From assembly GCF_001413925.1 (NCBI RefSeq), contig NZ_LBMJ01000001.1, forward strand, positions 3,078,001 through 3,142,000: a stretch of 64,000 bases of DNA. The letters are read 5' to 3'. Below are positions 16,136-23,952 of the stretch, piece after piece; positions within the stretch are counted from its first letter, which is position 1, and every line of letters starts with the position of its first letter. The notes beneath the pieces were generated by a model. It searched no databases. It was not told the DNA's origin and was given only the letters and a program-made list of their open reading frames with translations. This DNA is from Nonlabens sp. YIK11 (lineage in GTDB: Bacteria; Bacteroidota; Bacteroidia; Flavobacteriales; Flavobacteriaceae). Made by a program: the position numbers and the translations under genes.

Positions 16136-17419
16136 CTACGCTTTCTTTTCAGATCTTTTGTAGATATATTCCATTAAAAAGCACATGGCTATGATACCAG
16201 CAATAATCAATACACCCGTCAAGTTACTTTGCGACTGCTGGACGATCAGGACAATAAATGCGATTGAACATAAAATTGTTCCTGCAAGGGTCAAACCACT
16301 ACTGGCTTTTAACTTTGACCTCTTTTTATAGGCTGTGTAGTTCACGACTGTAAATAGTAGAAGAAACCCTGCGCTGCCAGAAGTGGAAATGCTTTCCAAT
16401 TCCGCAAGGTTTGCGAGTAACAAGGTAGCGATACAAATGATCGCAAGGCCTATGGGATGATTCCAGAATTTTGCGGTGAATTCATGTGGTAATTCATCCT
16501 CTTTGGCAACTTTATAACTCACCCTAGAACCCCCATAAAGAGTTGCGTTAATTGCCGAGAACGTGGAAATAAGTGCAGCAATAGTCATAATGGTAAAACC
16601 AGCCTGGCCCAACGATGGACGTGCAACCTCTGACAATACATAATCCTTTGCCTGACTTATCTCTTCAAAGGATAATGAGCCTACCGCAATAACAGCAATA
16701 GCGATATAAAGCAATACCACAAATCCAACAGAATAGAAATAGGCCTTGGGTATATTTTTTCCTGGATCAGTCATGTTGGATACTGAATTAGCTATCAATT
16801 CAAATCCCTCGTAGGCCACAAAAATCACCATACCACCTGTAATAACTTGAAAAGCACCTTCCCATTTAGCCGGGTTTAACTGAGCAATATGATCGCTATC
16901 CAAAAGTCCATAAGCACCTATCCCTATAAAACCCAAAAGGATAAACACCTTGACAATCACAGCATAGCTTTCTATAGTACTTACCAGTTTAGCGCTAAAA
17001 TAATTGATCGTTGTACCTAATAAAACAACGCCTGTTATGAATATATGAGAGTCGATATTTTGATCGCCTGTTATAGAAACCAAGTTAGGCGCATAAGAAC
17101 CAAAAGCACTGGCGTACAATGCCAACATGATGATGTAACTAATCCAAAGAAGATTGTTCAATCCACCGCTAAAAGTGTTCTTACCAAACCCTTCATTGAT
17201 AAATTTCACGGTGCCACCACTGTCTGGAAAAGCCATGGATAATTTTGAATAGCTGTATGCGGTGAATAACGCTATGATTCCTGCGATAAGAAAAGCTACT
17301 GGTGTTGCACCTTTTGAGAGTGAAATGGCCAGACCTAAAACGGCAAAAATTCCACCACCTACCATTCCTCCAACTCCTATTGAAATTGCTCCTCTTAAGG
17401 AGATCTTCTCATCGCTCAT
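16136..17419 (-). CDS. APC-family amino acid permease
   Basis: A 427-residue inner-membrane transporter with about twelve hydrophobic helices. GVGGMVGGGIFAVLGLA in helix one is the substrate-site motif of the amino acid-polyamine-organocation superfamily, and VAYEGFELIANSVSNM in the middle is also typical. The substrate is unknown. It is monocistronic: convergent with the metal operon on one side and separated from ompH by a terminator on the other. Confidence 0.88.
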   Translation of the reverse strand: MSDEKISLRGAISIGVGGMVGGGIFAVLGLAISLSKGATPVAFLIAGIIALFTAYSYSKLSMAFPDSGGTVKFINEGFGKNTFSGGLNNLLWISYIIMLALYASAFGSYAPNLVSITGDQNIDSHIFITGVVLLGTTINYFSAKLVSTIESYAVIVKVFILLGFIGIGAYGLLDSDHIAQLNPAKWEGAFQVITGGMVIFVAYEGFELIANSVSNMTDPGKNIPKAYFYSVGFVVLLYIAIAVIAVGSLSFEEISQAKDYVLSEVARPSLGQAGFTIMTIAALISTFSAINATLYGGSRVSYKVAKEDELPHEFTAKFWNHPIGLAIICIATLLLANLAELESISTSGSAGFLLLFTVVNYTAYKKRSKLKASSGLTLAGTILCSIAFIVLIVQQSQSNLTGVLIIAGIIAMCFLMEYIYKRSEKKA

Positions 17420-17462
17420 ATTTCTCGATATTGGGACAATAAATGTATCTCAAATAGACCGC

Positions 17463-17494
17463 AAAAAAAAGTCCAGCTCAATGAGCTGGACTTT
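17463..17494 (-). terminator. Terminator of ompH
   Basis: AAAGTCCAGCTC, loop AAT, GAGCTGGACTTT: a perfect 12-base stem with a run of T residues when read on the minus strand. It separates ompH from the APC permease. Confidence 0.88.
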
Positions 17495-17513
17495 AATTAA
17501 TATGTCAAAAAAC

Positions 17514-18038
17514 TTAGTTTCCTGCCGCTGCTGCAGTACCGTCAGCATCAATTTTGATACCTAGACGTTTTGCCACATCTATAGAGATGTTGGCACCTGG
17601 CTCAGAGTAAACTACCTGAGATGCGTTGACAACTAATTTTAATCCTTTTTCTTTTGCTACCGCTTGAATGGCTTCATTCAACTTAGTAAGGATAGGCTTC
17701 ATTAAGTCATTTTCCTTAGCACCTAATTGAAGTTCTGCAGCTTTAGATGCATTGGCAAACTCTTGTTGCAATGCCTGCGCCTGTTGTGCAAGACCTTGCT
17801 TCTGCTCTGGAGTTGTACCTGGCTTTTGTGCTTGGTATTGTAAATCTTGAAGTTTTTCAGCAGATTTTGCTTCTGCACTCTCTAACTCTGTACGCAATTT
17901 TGTGGTTAGGTCTCCTAATTCTTTACGAATAGGTTCTACTTCTGGCATGCTGGCTAGAATGGCTTCATACTGTACAAAACCTGTTTGTGCCATTGCAGTT
18001 CCTGCTACTAAAAATAATAATAAAAGTACTTTTTTCAT
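17514..18038 (-). CDS. OmpH/Skp-family periplasmic chaperone
   Basis: A 174-residue periplasmic protein. I use the ATG at 18038 because it begins a clear signal peptide (MKKVLLLLFLVAGTAMAQ). Residues about 45-115 form a long, Gln/Ala/Glu-rich coiled coil, the tentacle of the Skp jellyfish fold, followed by the trimer-forming part (AKEKGLKLVVNASQVVY). Skp chaperones carry unfolded outer-membrane proteins across the periplasm. It is transcribed alone. Confidence 0.88.
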   Translation of the reverse strand: MKKVLLLLFLVAGTAMAQTGFVQYEAILASMPEVEPIRKELGDLTTKLRTELESAEAKSAEKLQDLQYQAQKPGTTPEQKQGLAQQAQALQQEFANASKAAELQLGAKENDLMKPILTKLNEAIQAVAKEKGLKLVVNASQVVYSEPGANISIDVAKRLGIKIDADGTAAAAGN

Positions 18039-18147
18039 TTTAAGGATTTTAAAGGCCGCAAGATAAGCAATCACTTATTTTGAGACTAATTTTCAAGGGT
18101 ATTTCAAATACTAGACCACTTTTAAAGGCGATCGTTTAATTGTTGAA

Positions 18148-19497
18148 TTATTTTTTTCTGCGGCGGTTGGCATTTTTGTCTCCGCGCGTCTTGGGCTTCT
18201 TATATTTTTTGGCAATTTCACGGCGATAACTACCGCCCAGGTTCTCTTTTTTATTCTTGTCTTTCTTCTCGTGAAAGGAATCGCCACGCTCCTCTTCCAT
18301 GGTTTTGTGTGGATTGTGAATTTCTCTCAATACGGGACTTTCCTCTGGCGTCTTTTGCTTAGATACCTCAACATCCTCTGGAAAGGACAAAACCTCTATA
18401 GGTTGATTCATCAAGGTTTCAATGTCCTTTTTGTTTTGGGCTTCTTCCTCAGTAAAGAAAAGAATGGACTTTCCTTTTTGTTCTGCGCGACCGGTTCTAC
18501 CTATACGGTGCATATAGTTCTCTGGAAACCTAGGGACGTCAAGATTGATAACGTGAGAGACTTTGGAAAGATCCAGTCCACGTGCCATGACATCTGTCGC
18601 TATCAAAATGCGACAGGTGCCAGAATCAAACAACTCAATACTGCGCAACCTGTAGTTTTGCGTTTTATTGGAATGTATGACGGCAATCTCTTTACCATAA
18701 TGCGGCGCCATGACTTCTTGTAAACGATCCGCGCTTTTTTTATTGGGAACAAAGACCAACACTTTGGAGAAAACCGTATCATCAGAAAGTAGATGCATGA
18801 GTAGGTTTGCCTTAGTATAAAAATTAGGCACTGGATAACTGGATTGCTCGATGTTTTCCAAAGGCGTTCCTGAAACTGCTATGCTCACCTTTAAAGGGTT
18901 TGAGAAAAAGGATCTTATAAACTCCTCAATATCATCTGTCATGGTGGCAGAAAACATGATGTTTTGCCTTTTGGTAGGTAAATGGTCAAAAATATTATTG
19001 AGCTGGAACCTAAAACCCAGGTCCAGCATCACGTCCACCTCATCAATCACGACCTTCTTGCAAAATTTGAATTTAACGGACTGTGCGACGATCAAATCAT
19101 ATAACCTACCAGGCGTGGCGACCACGATATCGCAGCCATCGCCTAAGGCTTTTTTCTGTGTATTGATGTTGGTACCACCATAAACACCTATGACACGTAC
19201 ATTGATGTATTTGGCATAGGCCTCGATTTGCTCTACGACCTGTACCACAAGTTCGCGTGTAGGGACCAGAATCAAATATCGCGGGTCCAGACTCTCGCTG
19301 TATTTAAGCTCATGCAACAAGGGCAACATATATCCCAACGTCTTACCAGTACCCGTTTGCGCAATACCTATCACATCACGACCCGATAGAATCGCTGGAA
19401 AAGCCTCTTCTTGAATAGGCGTCATGGTGTCAAAGCCTAGATCGTCCAGACCGTTCTGTAGAGGTGTTTTTAGACCTAGTTCCTTGAAGTGTTTCAT
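18148..19497 (-). CDS. DEAD-box RNA helicase (DEVD variant)
   Basis: A 449-residue ATP-dependent RNA helicase. The start is the ATG at 19497 (MKHFKELGLKTPLQNGLDDL), supported by a promoter box just upstream; a longer frame to 19638 would run through repeat DNA. Motifs in order: Q motif (FDTMTPIQEEA), motif I AQTGTGKT, motif II DEVD instead of DEAD, motif III SAT, motif VI HRIGRTGR. The C-terminal tail is rich in Lys and Arg (KKYKKPKTRGDKNANRRRKK), as in RhlE-type enzymes that act on ribosomal RNA or structured mRNA. Confidence 0.9.
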   Translation of the reverse strand: MKHFKELGLKTPLQNGLDDLGFDTMTPIQEEAFPAILSGRDVIGIAQTGTGKTLGYMLPLLHELKYSESLDPRYLILVPTRELVVQVVEQIEAYAKYINVRVIGVYGGTNINTQKKALGDGCDIVVATPGRLYDLIVAQSVKFKFCKKVVIDEVDVMLDLGFRFQLNNIFDHLPTKRQNIMFSATMTDDIEEFIRSFFSNPLKVSIAVSGTPLENIEQSSYPVPNFYTKANLLMHLLSDDTVFSKVLVFVPNKKSADRLQEVMAPHYGKEIAVIHSNKTQNYRLRSIELFDSGTCRILIATDVMARGLDLSKVSHVINLDVPRFPENYMHRIGRTGRAEQKGKSILFFTEEEAQNKKDIETLMNQPIEVLSFPEDVEVSKQKTPEESPVLREIHNPHKTMEEERGDSFHEKKDKNKKENLGGSYRREIAKKYKKPKTRGDKNANRRRKK

Positions 19498-19512
19498 GAC
19501 CGTAATTTTTTG

Positions 19513-19520
19513 CAAAGGTA
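19513..19520 (-). promoter_or_regulatory. Promoter -7 box of the DEAD-box helicase
   Basis: TACCTTTG on the minus strand, 15 bases before the ATG at 19497. It fits TAnnTTTG and decides the start. Confidence 0.6.
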
Positions 19521-19566
19521 CTTCTTTCGCAACTCGAACCTGAACTTGAAGTATCCATGATGAGTT

Positions 19567-19582
19567 CGCTTTCGCGAAAGCG
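19567..19582. repeat. Iterated palindrome, copy 4 (perfect, divergent promoter region)
   Basis: The 16-base core is extended to a perfect 26-base palindrome (19562-19587, GAGTTCGC...GCGAACTC). It sits midway between the helicase and rlmF promoters. Confidence 0.95.
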
Positions 19583-19639
19583 AACTCCTCCAAGATTTTT
19601 CCTTTCAAATTCAGACCCAAGTTCAAGTTCAACTTCATT

Positions 19640-19647
19640 TACCTTTG
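19640..19647 (+). promoter_or_regulatory. Promoter -7 box of rlmF
   Basis: TACCTTTG ending four bases before the rlmF ATG at 19652, suggesting a leaderless or near-leaderless transcript. Confidence 0.6.
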
Positions 19648-19651
19648 CAGC

Positions 19652-20485
19652 ATGCATTTAAGAAACGTTCACAGGTACGGTTATGATTTTGTCAAACTAG
19701 CCGAAGCCCATCCAGCACTGGAATCCCATTTTACCAAAACACCTGACGGAGCCACCACCATTGATTTCAGCAAGCCGGACTCCATCCTGGAATTCAATAC
19801 TGCGCTGCTCAAGCACCATTATAATGTGCGTTACTGGAAATTGCCGGCCGGCAGCCTCTATCCACCTATTCCTGGACGTGCAGATTACATCCACCACATT
19901 GCAGACCTGATAGGCAAAGGTCAGAAAACGGGTCTGGATATAGGCTGCGGCGCCAGTGCGATCTATCCCATTCTGGGCAATGCGATTTATGATTATAAAA
20001 TGGTAGGCAGCGATGTAGATGAGCAAAGTATCGCTCATGCAAAAGATAACACCCTTAAAAATGCCGCGGTTGAAATACGACACCAACAGGATCGATCCAA
20101 CATATTGCAGGGCATCATCAAGGATGGTGAAACTTTTGACTTTGTGATGTGCAATCCACCATTCTATGCCAGCGCCGAGGAAGCCGAAAAGGAAAATCTG
20201 AAAAAACAACGCAAACTAGGTACCGTGGAAGAAAGCCGCAATTTTGCCGGTATGTCGCACGAGCTGTGGTGCAACGGTGGCGAGGCACTTTTTGTAAAAC
20301 GGCTGATTAAGGAATCTGCAGACTTTAAGGAACAGGTAGGATGGTTTACAGGTCTGCTTTCGCGAAAGCGTAACTTACCAAAACTTCAAAAACTAGCCAC
20401 AAAACTCAATGCAGAAGTGAAGGTCATTCCCATGCAAACGGGAAACAAGGAAAGCCGCATACTCGCGTGGAAGTTTGGTAATTAA
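19652..20485 (+). CDS. rlmF: 23S rRNA (adenine-1618-N6)-methyltransferase
   Basis: A 277-residue SAM-dependent methyltransferase that modifies A1618 of 23S rRNA. The N-terminal part contains NVRYWKLPAGSLYPPIPGRADY, then the SAM-binding GLDIGCGASAIYPILG and the catalytic NPPF of N6-adenine methylases. The C terminus holds KVIPMQTGNKESRILAW, also seen in the family. Length matches the short RlmF form. A palindrome copy with one mismatch is embedded near codon 235 (LLSRKRN). Confidence 0.9.
   Translation: MHLRNVHRYGYDFVKLAEAHPALESHFTKTPDGATTIDFSKPDSILEFNTALLKHHYNVRYWKLPAGSLYPPIPGRADYIHHIADLIGKGQKTGLDIGCGASAIYPILGNAIYDYKMVGSDVDEQSIAHAKDNTLKNAAVEIRHQQDRSNILQGIIKDGETFDFVMCNPPFYASAEEAEKENLKKQRKLGTVEESRNFAGMSHELWCNGGEALFVKRLIKESADFKEQVGWFTGLLSRKRNLPKLQKLATKLNAEVKVIPMQTGNKESRILAWKFGN
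20355..20370. repeat. Iterated palindrome, copy 5 (one mismatch, coding)
   Basis: TGCTTTCGCGAAAGCG inside rlmF, in a different frame from copies 1 and 2 (read as LLSRKR). Confidence 0.85.
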
Positions 20486-20516
20486 ACCTTGATGGCTGCG
20501 ACTTAAAGAAAAAACA

Positions 20517-20687
20517 ATGTTCGGATTATTCAATAAGAAGTCAGAAGCTGAAAAATTACAGGAGCAGTACAAAAAATTGATGGCAGATTATCACCGCCTA
20601 TCTTCTACAGATCGTGCTGCCAGTGACGCGGCCTATGCAAAGGCTGATGAGATTTCCAAAAAACTGGATTTACTGGACAAGAAATAG
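20517..20687 (+). CDS. Lacal_2735 family small protein
   Basis: A 56-residue protein, MFGLFNKKSEAEKLQEQ at its start, almost entirely charged helix with Leu/Ala heptads and ending LDLLDKK. This short form with an MFGLF start is common across Flavobacteriaceae and is known as the Lacal_2735 family; no function is established. It follows rlmF by 31 bases on the same strand and is convergent with csaA, four bases away. Confidence 0.72.
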   Translation: MFGLFNKKSEAEKLQEQYKKLMADYHRLSSTDRAASDAAYAKADEISKKLDLLDKK

Positions 20688-20691
20688 ACCT

Positions 20692-21033
20692 TTAACTCAC
20701 GCGGTCACCATTCTGGGCATGGCGTTCTGGTTGTAATAAAATCACTTTATTATTCTCATCAACGGAGCCTAATACCAGGCATTCGCTCATGAAATTGGCA
20801 ATCTGTTTAGCTGGGAAATTCACCACGGCAATGATCTGTCTGCCTTTAAGATCATCTGGCTGGTAATGGTCTGTAATTTGTGCGCTTGTTTTAAGAATTC
20901 CCAGCTCTTCACCAAAGTCGATCTCTAACTTGTAGGCCGGTTTACGAGCTTCTGGAAACAACTGCGCGCCGACAATGGTGCCGACGCGCATATCAATTCT
21001 AGAAAATTCTTCCCAATTAAGGTTTTTCTTCAT
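20692..21033 (-). CDS. csaA: CsaA-type tRNA-binding protein
   Basis: A 113-residue single OB-fold protein of the tRNA-binding domain family (Trbp111/CsaA). Typical segments are FSRIDMRVGTIVGAQ, ARKPAYKLEIDFGEELG, KTSAQIT and GRQIIAVVNFPAKQIANFMS. Family members dimerise and bind tRNA or act as export chaperones. Its start lies 17 bases inside the end of the upstream gene, so the two are translated as a unit. Confidence 0.9.
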   Translation of the reverse strand: MKKNLNWEEFSRIDMRVGTIVGAQLFPEARKPAYKLEIDFGEELGILKTSAQITDHYQPDDLKGRQIIAVVNFPAKQIANFMSECLVLGSVDENNKVILLQPERHAQNGDRVS

Positions 21034-21337
21034 TCATTCTTAGCTTTTCAATCATCTCTGGAGAAATATATACATCTGCTCCATAAGCATCGACTAATAG
21101 TCCTTTATTGCCATCGTTGCATTCTATTGCATATAATATGGTATTGTCTGCAGGATCAGAGACGCCTTCAAAGCGGTAGAACTTGACCACTTCAAGCTCT
21201 TCTGCTTTCCACTTCTTTTTGAGGTCTTTTGATTTGAGGCCATCCTCGACAAGATCATAATCGATAGTATAGCCCATAGACTGTAAATCTTCTACAGCCA
21301 TAGAAAGTGTGTCGTATCCGTTTTTAAACTTACTCAT
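21017..21337 (-). CDS. Small conserved flavobacterial protein
   Basis: A 106-residue acidic soluble protein with no signal peptide. Proteins of this type in Flavobacteriaceae carry the label phosphoribosylpyrophosphate synthetase, but I see no PRPP-loop or other catalytic motif, so the label looks unsupported. The sequence alternates strands and helices (LEVVKFYRFEGVSDPADN, KGLLVDAYGADVYIS). It overlaps csaA by 17 bases. Confidence 0.6.
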   Translation of the reverse strand: MSKFKNGYDTLSMAVEDLQSMGYTIDYDLVEDGLKSKDLKKKWKAEELEVVKFYRFEGVSDPADNTILYAIECNDGNKGLLVDAYGADVYISPEMIEKLRMNEEKP

Positions 21338-21463
21338 GTTGGTTATTTTATATAAAGCTATGAATTGAATGTCGTCCCTAGTGTACGGTTTTCAAAACTT
21401 TAATATAAGCTTAGGTTACATATCTTAGCGATATGCGACCTATCCAGTAATTAAAACTATCCT

Positions 21464-22027
21464 ATGTCATTAACGCCATCTACCATGCTGCCCTTGGGAA
21501 CTATTGCTCCATCATTTGAATTGCTGGATACCGTATCTGGTTATCGTTTGAGTTATGAAGATATCAAAGGTGAAAAAGGAACCGTCGTCATGTTTATTTG
21601 CAATCATTGTCCTTATGTGATTCACGTCAATGAAGAAATTGTAAGATTGGCTAATGATTATCGTGTGACTGGTTTTGGCTTTGTGGCCATATCCAGTAAC
21701 GATGTGGTAAAATATCCACAGGATGGCCCAGAATTTATGGAACAGGTCGCCGATAAGAATGATTACCCATTTCCTTATTTGTACGATGCCACCCAAGAGG
21801 TTGCAAAAGCTTATGACGCAGCCTGCACACCAGATTTTTATGTGTTTGACAACGAAGACCAACTGGTCTACCGCGGCCAGCTGGACGATTCCCGACCTAA
21901 AAATGGCATCCCGTTAACAGGCAGGTCCATTCGTGAAGCACTGGATGCCTTGCTGGGAAACAAACAGGTTCCTGAAAACCAGAAGCCCAGTATGGGATGT
22001 GGGATTAAGTGGAAAATGCAACAATAA
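21464..22027 (+). CDS. Thioredoxin-like AhpC/TSA redoxin
   Basis: A 187-residue cytoplasmic redoxin. The thioredoxin fold starts at LGTIAPSFELLDTVSG; the redox motif is CNHCPYV (CxxC), followed by GFVAISSNDVVKYPQD and the cis-Pro segment CTPDFYVFD. This branch of the AhpC/TSA family usually acts as a thiol reductase or peroxidase-like enzyme. Its last 153 coding bases (to 22015) are repeated at 23613-23765, and a worn shorter copy lies at 22632-22703, so this gene end has been a repeated insertion point. Confidence 0.85.
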   Translation: MSLTPSTMLPLGTIAPSFELLDTVSGYRLSYEDIKGEKGTVVMFICNHCPYVIHVNEEIVRLANDYRVTGFGFVAISSNDVVKYPQDGPEFMEQVADKNDYPFPYLYDATQEVAKAYDAACTPDFYVFDNEDQLVYRGQLDDSRPKNGIPLTGRSIREALDALLGNKQVPENQKPSMGCGIKWKMQQ

Positions 22028-22029
22028 TA

Positions 22030-22557
22030 TCAATTATTAGTAAGAAAAAATTGAAAGGGTAATTGAACCACAGTCGTATGATCTAAATACCATTCACCAT
22101 CATATCGCTTTAAATATAGCATAGGATGGCTTTTTTTAATTTCAGTTTGAAACTCACCATATTTGAGTAAACTTACCTTCAAAATAGCAGAGTTGTTGCC
22201 AGATGGAAATTGTATTGGGTAAAATATAAGATTTGGCAACTTACCATTTTCATCAATTTTAGTATTCACTTCTCGACTCATAACCAGCTCATCGTTCAGA
22301 TAAAACTTAAAAATACCGTCAACCTCGCTGAAAAACTGTATGTTTAAATGGTTAGTATTCACACCTAGTTCCTCTGGACTATACGTCATTGCTTCATTGA
22401 ATCCTGGAATTTCCACAGAATAAGTTTCGTGTACCATTTTTCCATTATAAGAAAAGGTATTCTCTTCGAAACTGGTAGTAAATCCAGGTATCTGACCCTT
22501 AACCTGAATGCTATAAACAGAAATTACTACTATTAAAACTCTAACAATCTTTTCCAT
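22030..22557 (-). CDS. Secreted protein of unknown function, cargo 1
   Basis: A 175-residue protein with an N-terminal signal peptide (about 1-22, cleavage near VKGQ). The mature part is beta-rich with many aromatic residues and a motif KFYLNDELVMSRE; no family is recognised. It is visibly more AT-rich than its neighbours, lies antisense to the redoxin gene with its stop two bases from the redoxin stop, and is bounded by redoxin 3'-end copies, so it is likely acquired DNA. Confidence 0.6.
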   Translation of the reverse strand: MEKIVRVLIVVISVYSIQVKGQIPGFTTSFEENTFSYNGKMVHETYSVEIPGFNEAMTYSPEELGVNTNHLNIQFFSEVDGIFKFYLNDELVMSREVNTKIDENGKLPNLIFYPIQFPSGNNSAILKVSLLKYGEFQTEIKKSHPMLYLKRYDGEWYLDHTTVVQLPFQFFLTNN

Positions 22558-22631
22558 CTCTTTATCCTAATTCAATTTTAAACACCTAATAATATTAATA
22601 TGCATTTAGGTTTTAGAAAAACCTAATCACC

Positions 22632-22703
22632 AAGCTCTGAATGCTCTTTCAGAAAAAGTTCCAGAAAACCAAAACCTATTATGGATTGTGGGATTAAGTG
22701 GAA
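22632..22703 (+). pseudogene. Degenerate copy B of the redoxin 3' end
   Basis: Read in frame it gives ALNALSEKVPENQN, matching ALDALLGNKQVPENQK of the redoxin, then a one-base deletion breaks the frame. The last bases GGGATTAAGTGGAA are identical to the parent. It is older than copy C and lies between the two cargo genes. Confidence 0.75.
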
Positions 22704-22724
22704 GTGAAATTTATAGATTTTAAT

Positions 22725-23309
22725 TTAAAAGGCCCTAAAGATCATATTGTCAACGTTTAAACGAATTTCCGTATCCACCTGACAAATCTCATCTATAAAT
22801 TCATTGATGAAAACGTTTCCATCACAGAAAAATAATGATACTTTTTTTTCATCAGAAGAACAATCTGAAGGCATCTCTCTTGGCGAGGATAAATTGTTAT
22901 CCAATCGATTGTAATCAATCTCTACGGTAAAAATTGTATCGTTGAAAACCAACAGATTTATATATTCCTGATAATCGACAGCAGTTGCGTAACAGTTAAA
23001 AATACTTGTAGTTTTTCTTAAACTCAAAATATCACCATTATAAAACTCAACTTGATAACTGACATTGACTTCAGCAGAATCACAGGTTTCCAAATTAGTA
23101 TCATCACTCGCATACTGATCTACCACTTCTTGTAATTCCCATCGCAGATTTACAGGAATTTCTATTTTGTACGATCCTTGAATTTGTTTAAAATAGGAAA
23201 CTGCAATTTTTGGTCTATTTAAAATAGATTTAAATTCATTGGTCGTAGGCGGATTTCCTACAAACCAAAATAAAATTGATGTAACTAAAAGAGATAAAGC
23301 TATTTTCAT
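22725..23309 (-). CDS. Secreted protein of unknown function, cargo 2
   Basis: A 194-residue protein with a signal peptide or anchor (MKIALSLLVTSILFWFVG). The mature part has paired Cys (ETCDSAEV, SIFNCYATAV, MPSDCSSDE, LFFCDGN, DEICQVD) that could form disulfides in the periplasm. No family is recognised. Like cargo 1 it is AT-rich, on the minus strand and bounded by redoxin 3'-end copies. Confidence 0.6.
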   Translation of the reverse strand: MKIALSLLVTSILFWFVGNPPTTNEFKSILNRPKIAVSYFKQIQGSYKIEIPVNLRWELQEVVDQYASDDTNLETCDSAEVNVSYQVEFYNGDILSLRKTTSIFNCYATAVDYQEYINLLVFNDTIFTVEIDYNRLDNNLSSPREMPSDCSSDEKKVSLFFCDGNVFINEFIDEICQVDTEIRLNVDNMIFRAF

Positions 23310-23597
23310 TTTATTTTTTTACCGGCAATCAATTCTTCCACCTTCGTGACCTATAACACATTATCTTTCTTCAATAAGATTATTGTTTTCTACTTACTAC
23401 AAACGAAAATTGAATACTTCAAAGTGTTCACCATTTTCCTCAACGACACAATTACGCTGTAATCTCTTCGGTGTTAGAATAGTAAGATAAACATTTTCTT
23501 AGTGAGATAATGTTGAAATAATGACCACCATGAAAGCAAATCCCACTATCGCGTTTTATAATATTATATAAATCTAAATATACTTGAATTGCATTAA
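23310..23597. other. Noncoding AT-rich stretch before redoxin fragment C
   Basis: About 290 AT-rich bases with stop codons in all frames I checked and no recognisable RNA fold. It contains the upstream region of cargo 2 and probably belongs to the inserted DNA. Confidence 0.45.
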
Positions 23598-23774
23598 ATG
23601 ATATATAACAAACTGGTCTACCGTGGCCAGCTGGACGATTCCCGACCTAAAAATGGTATACCGCTAACAGGTAGATCTTTACGTGAAGCACTGGACTCCT
23701 TGCTAGGAAATAAACAGGTTCCTGAAAACCAGAAGCCCAGTATGGGATGTGGGATTAAGTGGAAAGCAGAGTAG
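23598..23774 (+). pseudogene. Copy C of the redoxin 3' end (58-codon fragment)
   Basis: From 23613 to 23765 this matches the redoxin C terminus (21863-22015) over 153 bases with no gaps and 13 mismatches by my count. Ten of the twelve differing codons are synonymous, and the final 54 bases are identical. An in-frame ATG at 23598 gives a 58-residue reading frame, but it lacks the thioredoxin CxxC, so it is most likely a gene remnant. It ends GCAGAGTAG, unlike the parent. Confidence 0.85.
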
Positions 23775-23789
23775 CTTACTGTGAGCATT

Positions 23790-23930
23790 GTCATGCTGAA
23801 TTTATTTCAGCATCTGTCAGAAGTCTATGGTGAAACTAGCGATTTCTAGGATTCAATCATCAGAATGTAGTGGAGCTGAGTAAGCTTCATGCGATAACAT
23901 CCATCAGATCCTGAAACGAGTTCAGGATGA
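23790..23930. repeat. Pair of TGCTGAA / ATCCTGAA hairpins (interspersed repeat)
   Basis: Two hairpins lie 107 bases apart: TGCTGAA-TTTAT-TTCAGCA near 23794-23812 and ATCCTGAA-ACGAG-TTCAGGAT at 23908-23928, each next to a GTCAT/ATGAC end. Paired short sequences of this form recur in many Bacteroidota genomes as small non-autonomous repeats (from general knowledge; copy number not checked). Confidence 0.6.
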
Positions 23931-23952
23931 CAAGTAGGTTCTAACCTAGAAC

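Noticed and set aside
19498..19638. N-terminal extension of the DEAD-box helicase
   Set aside because: It reads through hexamer repeats and the palindrome, and the promoter box at 19513-19520 lies inside it.
21017..21337. Phosphoribosylpyrophosphate synthetase
   Set aside because: A 106-residue protein with no PRPP loop or kinase motifs cannot be supported as this enzyme.
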